This document shows, piece by piece, positions 6,363 through 9,900 of a stretch of 9,900 nucleotides of DNA (the stretch's first letter is position 1; the number at the start of each line of letters is the position of its first letter). Below the pieces are notes generated by a model, which was given only the letters and a program-made list of their open reading frames with translations, did no database searches and was not told where the DNA came from. This DNA comes from DATDRM01 sp035291705 (lineage in GTDB: Bacteria > Chloroflexota > Anaerolineae > Anaerolineales > UBA4823), in NCBI GenBank assembly GCA_035291705.1, contig DATDRM010000211.1, positions 1-9,900 of the forward strand, in the 5' to 3' direction. A program made the position numbers and the translations under genes.

Positions 6363-7001
6363 CTACTGGCGGATTAAACCCAATTGAACCGCCCGGCTGA
6401 CCGCTTCGGCACGATTGGCTGCCTCCAGTTTGTCAAGGATATGCCGGACGTGCGTCTTGACCGTATTTTCAGTAATATAAAGGCCCGTGGCGATTTGTGC
6501 ACTCGTCATTCCCCTGGCCAGGCAATTCAATACTTCCATTTCTCTTCTACTCAGGCCAACTTCGGGTGGAATCCCCCGCGCGCTGCTCACCACCTTGAGC
6601 ACCCTGCCGGTCACCTCCGGAGATAGGATGGATTTACCCTCTGCCACCAACAGGATAGCACGCCGCAGCTCCTCCGGTTCCGCATTTTTCAGCAGGTAAC
6701 CATCTGCCCCGGCTGCTATCGCTCCGAAAAGGTCTTCATCGTGTTTTGATACGGTCAACATCAATATTTTAGTATCTTCTAAGGATTGCAGAGCCTGTAC
6801 CGTATCGACGCCACCCATAACCGGCATGTTGACATCCAGCAGGACGACATCTGGTCTCGTCCGTCCGATTACTGCCAGAGCCTGCTCTCCATCTTCTGCC
6901 TCCCCCACGATCTCCATCTCCGGCATCCCCGACAACAAGCTGATCAGGCCTGCCCGAAACAATGCATGATCGTCAACAACCACCAGGCGTACTTTTTTCA
7001 T
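6363..7001 (-). CDS. NarL/FixJ-family response regulator (receiver + LuxR-type HTH)
   Basis: 212 residues, typical family length. The receiver domain (about 3-120) has the full active site: D10 and D11, phospho-Asp D56 in VVLLDVNMP, T83 in LMLTVSK, and K105 in YLLKNAEP. The LuxR-type helix-turn-helix (about 149-206) reads LSRREMEVLNCLARGM, then ITENTVKTHVRHIL. It is expected to bind DNA when phosphorylated by its partner kinase. The start overlaps the kinase stop as ATGA (6998-7001), with GGAGA just upstream, so the pair is translationally coupled. A terminator follows, and the cox operon starts about 150 bp further on. Control of cox is plausible but is inferred from position only; no operator repeat was identified. 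Confidence 0.95.
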   Translation of the reverse strand: MKKVRLVVVDDHALFRAGLISLLSGMPEMEIVGEAEDGEQALAVIGRTRPDVVLLDVNMPVMGGVDTVQALQSLEDTKILMLTVSKHDEDLFGAIAAGADGYLLKNAEPEELRRAILLVAEGKSILSPEVTGRVLKVVSSARGIPPEVGLSRREMEVLNCLARGMTSAQIATGLYITENTVKTHVRHILDKLEAANRAEAVSRAVQLGLIRQ

Positions 7002-8722
7002 CCGATAGATTCTCCGCTCTTTAACGGCAAACTCAAGCGCACCGTTGTGCCCCCACCTGGCCGGCTGTTAACTTGGAGCTCTGCTCCGATCAATTGAGAA
7101 CGTTCTCGCATGCTCTGTAAACCATAGTGAAAAGACATGGAAACATCCTGTGGAGTAAAACCGCGCCCATCGTCGCGCACCTCAAGAATTAAATCGTCAT
7201 CAACAGTGTCACAAGCTACCCATACCTGCTTCGCACAGGCATGTCTGCGGATATTACTCAATGCTTCCTGGACGATGCGGATCAATTGAGCCTGGACCTC
7301 GGGACGCACCTCTACCGCAACAGGCGCTTGTTTAAGTATCACCTGCAGGCCGCTGTTCTCTCGAAATTCAAGCACAGTTTGTTCCAACCAACCGGAAACG
7401 CCGCCATCCGGAGCGATGCGCAGACCATCGATAGCCTGCCTGGCGTCCAGATAAGTGTCGGAAAGTACCTTGTAGGAGACCCGTAAGGCTTCCTGGAGGC
7501 GATCTCGTTCGTCCCGAGCCAGGTAATTGCTCATTTGTGCCGTCTGCAACTTGAGAAATCCGATCGTTTGTGCCAGCCCATCATGGATTTCGCGCGCCAA
7601 CCGGTTGCGCTCTGACATCATTGAGTCAAATTCGACCTCAGACATAAGGCGATGATTCTGCACTACCAAAGCGACCTGAACAGCCAAAGTCAGCAACAGG
7701 TTTAAATGCCTTTGATTTAATCCCTGTGCGTGTACATTTCCTGCAAATAGGGCTCCTAAAAATGATCCATCTTGTAGCAATAGCGGTGCAACCAGCAGAG
7801 CTTTGATATTTTGGGTAGCAGCCATATCTTGCGGAACATCCCCCAGCGCGAATGGCTTGCGTGTGGTCTGCACCTCTTCCAGGAGCTCATTCAATGAGGA
7901 TTTCAAGGTGGGTGGGAAGTCGCCGTTGGTCAGCAGGATCGGTTGCAGATCAGCCCGAATGTCTTGCACGAAGATTAATGCGAAATCAGTTTTTAGGGTA
8001 TCGCGGACATTCTCAAGGAAATCGGCCAACACCTGGCTCAGGCCCGTTCGCTGGCGAAAAGATCCAAGCTGGCGCAGGGCAGCTGCCTCGCGCTGCTGCA
8101 GACGGATGCTTTCCAGGGCTAGAGAGGTTACAGCCAACATGGCGCCTAGAAATTCTTGGGTTTGTGGGCTCAGGTGGTCAGCCTCTGACAGGTATAGGTT
8201 TAACACGCCGAATTCCCGATCCCCACGCCGCAAAGGTAAGCAATAGATGCCAGCCACATCTGCTGATTCTTGGGATTCTGTCAGCGGAGCCTGGATCAAA
8301 GGACAGGTAGTCGTCAACTCCTTCTGGTTCTGACAGATTTCACAGCGATGACGCACGGCTGGCGAGGCCAGGTATTCGATCCAGGCATCCATCACCTTTG
8401 CGGGCAACTCTCCATAGCTGATAGCGGTCAAGGGTTGGCCACGTTCATCTAAAGGCACGAATGAAGCCCCAATCGCCCCTACCAGCTCGACGGAAAGCCG
8501 TAAGACAAGTGACACAACCTCTTTTTCGTCGCTGGCTTCGACGAATATTCTGCTCAAGCGAAGGATGGCTTCAAGCCTGCGATTTGCATCCGCAGCGTTC
8601 TTCTTTGATTCACCAACTTGGGACTGCAGTTGGGAATTTTCGAGGCGAAGATAGCGGAACCTTTCAAAGAACGGTTTCACGGCTCCAATTTTACCTGAAA
8701 TCCATCCAAAATCTCTCAACAA
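6998..8722 (-). CDS. Soluble GAF-domain sensor histidine kinase (HisKA_3/NarL-type partner)
   Basis: 574 residues with no clear membrane helix, so probably cytoplasmic. Order: a short coiled coil (about 25-55); a first GAF-like domain (about 55-207); a second (about 225-357); a HisKA_3 dimerisation region with H380 in REIHDGLAQ; and an HATPase domain with EALSNIRRHA (486-495, N490), DDGRGF (517-522), GLQSMRERS (534-542) and PGGGTT (555-560). It should autophosphorylate on H380 and pass phosphate to the regulator overlapping its 3' end. The first GAF domain carries H125, C127, C130, C140 and C161, a possible metal, heme or thiol redox site. Starts are TTG at 8722 or 8719; GGAGG ends 4 and 7 nt before them, so the second has the better spacing. 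The upstream cytochrome c gene ends 11 nt away, which suggests co-transcription and a redox input. The ligand is unknown. Confidence 0.93.
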   Translation of the reverse strand: MLRDFGWISGKIGAVKPFFERFRYLRLENSQLQSQVGESKKNAADANRRLEAILRLSRIFVEASDEKEVVSLVLRLSVELVGAIGASFVPLDERGQPLTAISYGELPAKVMDAWIEYLASPAVRHRCEICQNQKELTTTCPLIQAPLTESQESADVAGIYCLPLRRGDREFGVLNLYLSEADHLSPQTQEFLGAMLAVTSLALESIRLQQREAAALRQLGSFRQRTGLSQVLADFLENVRDTLKTDFALIFVQDIRADLQPILLTNGDFPPTLKSSLNELLEEVQTTRKPFALGDVPQDMAATQNIKALLVAPLLLQDGSFLGALFAGNVHAQGLNQRHLNLLLTLAVQVALVVQNHRLMSEVEFDSMMSERNRLAREIHDGLAQTIGFLKLQTAQMSNYLARDERDRLQEALRVSYKVLSDTYLDARQAIDGLRIAPDGGVSGWLEQTVLEFRENSGLQVILKQAPVAVEVRPEVQAQLIRIVQEALSNIRRHACAKQVWVACDTVDDDLILEVRDDGRGFTPQDVSMSFHYGLQSMRERSQLIGAELQVNSRPGGGTTVRLSLPLKSGESIG

Positions 8723-8732
8723 ACGGCCTCCC

Positions 8733-9179
8733 TTATCCCGCTAATGTCCGCAGAAACGAGATGATCTGCCAGATTTGTTCTTCGTTCAGGATCCCCGCCC
8801 AGGATGGCATCACCGAATAGAACGGTTCCATTAAACCACCCTCGGAGATTCGCCAAAATAGGTAGGCGTCACTCAAAATCCCTTGATTCTCTGCCAGATT
8901 TTGGGGCTTCGGATCCAGGCCACCCGCCGCCGGGCCATCACCCCGGCCAGCTGGTCCATGACAGGAGGAACAATCGGCCAGGTAAAGGCTCTCGCCTTCT
9001 GCCTCGGCGTCACTATCTCCGGCATACGGATTAGCCAGGCTGGCGTATTCCTCAGGCGGCATAGGTCTGGTAGATTCCGTGGCACCCGTTGTCTCAACTG
9101 TAGCTTCCCCTCCGCAGGCAGTCACTGTGAGCAACCCTGTGAGGATCAGAGCGATGGTGATCAAAATTCTTCTGATCAA
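8733..9179 (-). CDS. Lipoprotein c-type cytochrome (single heme)
   Basis: From the TTG at 9179 the product has 148 residues: a short basic start (IRR), a hydrophobic stretch, and the lipobox LTVTAC with the lipidated Cys at about 22. A low-complexity acidic linker follows, then a class I cytochrome c domain with CSSCH (70-74) and a Met ligand in SVMPSW (M124). It would be an outer-face membrane-tethered electron carrier. The frame is open back to a GTG at 9218, but the shorter TTG start is chosen because AGAGGTG lies just before it and gives a clean lipoprotein signal. It sits 11 nt upstream of the kinase gene and 57 nt after bcp. It could donate electrons to the caa3 oxidase or feed redox state to the kinase; both roles are inferred. 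The heme domain and lipobox are clear. Confidence 0.88.
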   Translation of the reverse strand: MIRRILITIALILTGLLTVTACGGEATVETTGATESTRPMPPEEYASLANPYAGDSDAEAEGESLYLADCSSCHGPAGRGDGPAAGGLDPKPQNLAENQGILSDAYLFWRISEGGLMEPFYSVMPSWAGILNEEQIWQIISFLRTLAG

Positions 9180-9236
9180 AGTTTCACCTCTGAATAATCG
9201 TAAATAATAGAGATACACGCGGGGTAAACTCGACTG

Positions 9237-9701
9237 TTAGATTTTACTCAAGGCAGCCAGGATCTCTGGGCTGTGCTCGGCCGGTTTGACGTTCTCGAAG
9301 ACTTCCAAAATCCGCCCATCCTTGCCGATCAGGAAGGTTGTTCGCAAGACCCCATCAAACTCCCGGCCCATCATTTTTTTCCGCCCCCATACCCCATACG
9401 CCTGGCAAACTTTATGGCCAATGTCAGCCAACAGTGTAAAGGGGAGATCGTATTTCGCCTTGAACTTAGCATGGGATTTGGGCGAGTCAGGGCTAACCCC
9501 CAAAATAACCACACCGGCCTCTTCGTAGGCACCGAAATCGTCTCGAAAATTACATGCCTCTTTAATGCAGCCAGGGGTATCGTCTTTGGGATAAAAATAA
9601 AGCACGACCGGCTTTCCAAGATATTCGGAAAGGCTGTGCTCTTTTTCCGTTTCATCCGCCAGGCGGAAATCAGGAGCGAGTGTTCCGGCTGTTACGGACA
9701 T
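9237..9701 (-). CDS. bcp: Thioredoxin-dependent peroxiredoxin, Bcp/PrxQ family
   Basis: 154 residues, the normal Bcp length. It reduces H2O2 and organic peroxides in the cytoplasm using thioredoxin. Seen: PDFRLADE near the start; the active-site segment YPKDDTPGCIKEACNFRDDF (37-56) with peroxidatic C45 and resolving C50 five residues apart, as in PrxQ-type enzymes; GVSPDSPKSHAKF; and TTFLIGKDGRI. AAGGAAGG 6 nt before the ATG fixes the start. It opens the redox cluster, with the cytochrome c gene 57 nt downstream. Peroxide defence next to respiratory genes is biologically sensible, though a shared transcript is not proven. Confidence 0.95.
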   Translation of the reverse strand: MSVTAGTLAPDFRLADETEKEHSLSEYLGKPVVLYFYPKDDTPGCIKEACNFRDDFGAYEEAGVVILGVSPDSPKSHAKFKAKYDLPFTLLADIGHKVCQAYGVWGRKKMMGREFDGVLRTTFLIGKDGRILEVFENVKPAEHSPEILAALSKI

Positions 9702-9753
9702 AATGTACCTTCCTTTTTACGGTTACCTCTGTGCTCAATGGTAAAATCCCTTT

Positions 9754-9766
9754 CCGTGGTCCACGG
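9754..9766. promoter_or_regulatory. 13-bp palindrome upstream of bcp
   Basis: CCGTGG and CCACGG flank a single central base (CCGTGGTCCACGG). It lies in the 80-bp gap between the upstream gene stop (9782) and the bcp start (9701). The loop is too small for a full hairpin and no strong T run follows, so an operator is more likely than a terminator, but this is speculative. Confidence 0.25.
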
Positions 9767-9781
9767 GATGCGAGCAGCTGA

Positions 9782-9900
9782 TTATGGATTCAAATCCGCG
9801 ATCGTGGTTCCCATAATCGTTGTATCATAACCCGGCATGGCCGCGACTGCCTCTATAAAAACCCGGTCTTTTAAAACCTCGAAGAGAGGCTGGAGCAAGC
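9782..9900 (-). CDS. C-terminal fragment with PBP-like domain (MoeA/LysR substrate-binding type), 5' end beyond window
   Basis: A frame entering from the right edge gives 38 residues and then TAA at 9782-9784. The sequence LLQPLFEVLKDRVFIEAV followed by MPGYDTTIMGT resembles the end of PBP-like ligand-binding domains. These occur at the C-terminus of some MoeA-type molybdopterin proteins and in HTH/molybdate-binding proteins, where a GYD...TG motif closes the domain. Only the tail is visible, so the domain type is a moderate guess and the full protein cannot be named. Confidence 0.5.
   Translation of the reverse strand, partial: LLQPLFEVLKDRVFIEAVAAMPGYDTTIMGTTIADLNP

Noticed and set aside
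7803..8820. Several plus-strand open frames opposite the histidine kinase
   Set aside because: They are antisense to a clear GAF/kinase gene, overlap each other in different frames, and lack recognisable motifs.
9702..9781. A sigma70 promoter for bcp
   Set aside because: I found no -35/-10 pair with acceptable spacing; TTGAGC and TAAAAA are only 13 nt apart.
9273..9830. Long plus-strand open frame of 185 codons
   Set aside because: It lies opposite bcp, whose product is unmistakable, and its translation has no recognisable domain.

Overview
All supportable genes in this window lie on the minus strand, so they read right to left. The content is aerobic respiration: a caa3-type cytochrome c oxidase operon, its copper and assembly factors, and next to it a redox/two-component cluster. 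No rRNA, tRNA, CRISPR array or insertion sequence was seen. There is no direct taxonomic marker. The A2-type oxidase, TTG starts, lipoprotein cytochrome c and GAF-rich NarL-type kinase are compatible with an uncultured Chloroflexota (Anaerolineae-like) bacterium, but that is only an inference.

Layout in transcription order, from the right edge. (1) 9900-9782: last 38 codons of a protein with a PBP-like (MoeA/LysR-type ligand-binding) C-terminus. (2) 9701-6363: a compact cluster of Bcp peroxiredoxin, a lipoprotein c-type cytochrome, a soluble GAF-GAF histidine kinase with a Cys cluster, and a NarL/FixJ response regulator. Kinase and regulator overlap by 4 bp. (3) 6362-6209: 11-bp-stem terminator and a candidate promoter. 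(4) 6208-1: the cox operon: coxB fused to a C-terminal cytochrome c and preceded in frame by a degenerate receiver domain, then coxA, coxD (subunit IV), coxC (subunit III), SCO, a membrane-anchored cupredoxin-like protein, and SURF1, which runs off the left edge still open. Spacing is tight, with three 4-bp ATGA overlaps.

Working model: electrons pass from cytochrome c to the cytochrome c domain and CuA centre of CoxB, then to heme a and the heme a3/CuB site of CoxA. SCO and possibly the cupredoxin-like protein help load CuA, and SURF1 helps heme a insertion. The adjacent kinase/regulator pair is a plausible controller of the cox operon.

The most unusual feature is the receiver-like domain of about 160 residues, in frame and with no stop codon before coxB. 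It has lost the acidic pair needed for phosphorylation, and a good internal ribosome binding site lies just before the normal coxB start. The locus could therefore make both a receiver-CoxB fusion and a normal CoxB. Also notable are the cupredoxin-like protein with an incomplete copper site, an extra two-helix N-terminus on CoxA, a Cys cluster in the kinase, and a 5-copy heptad repeat at the coxC/SCO junction.
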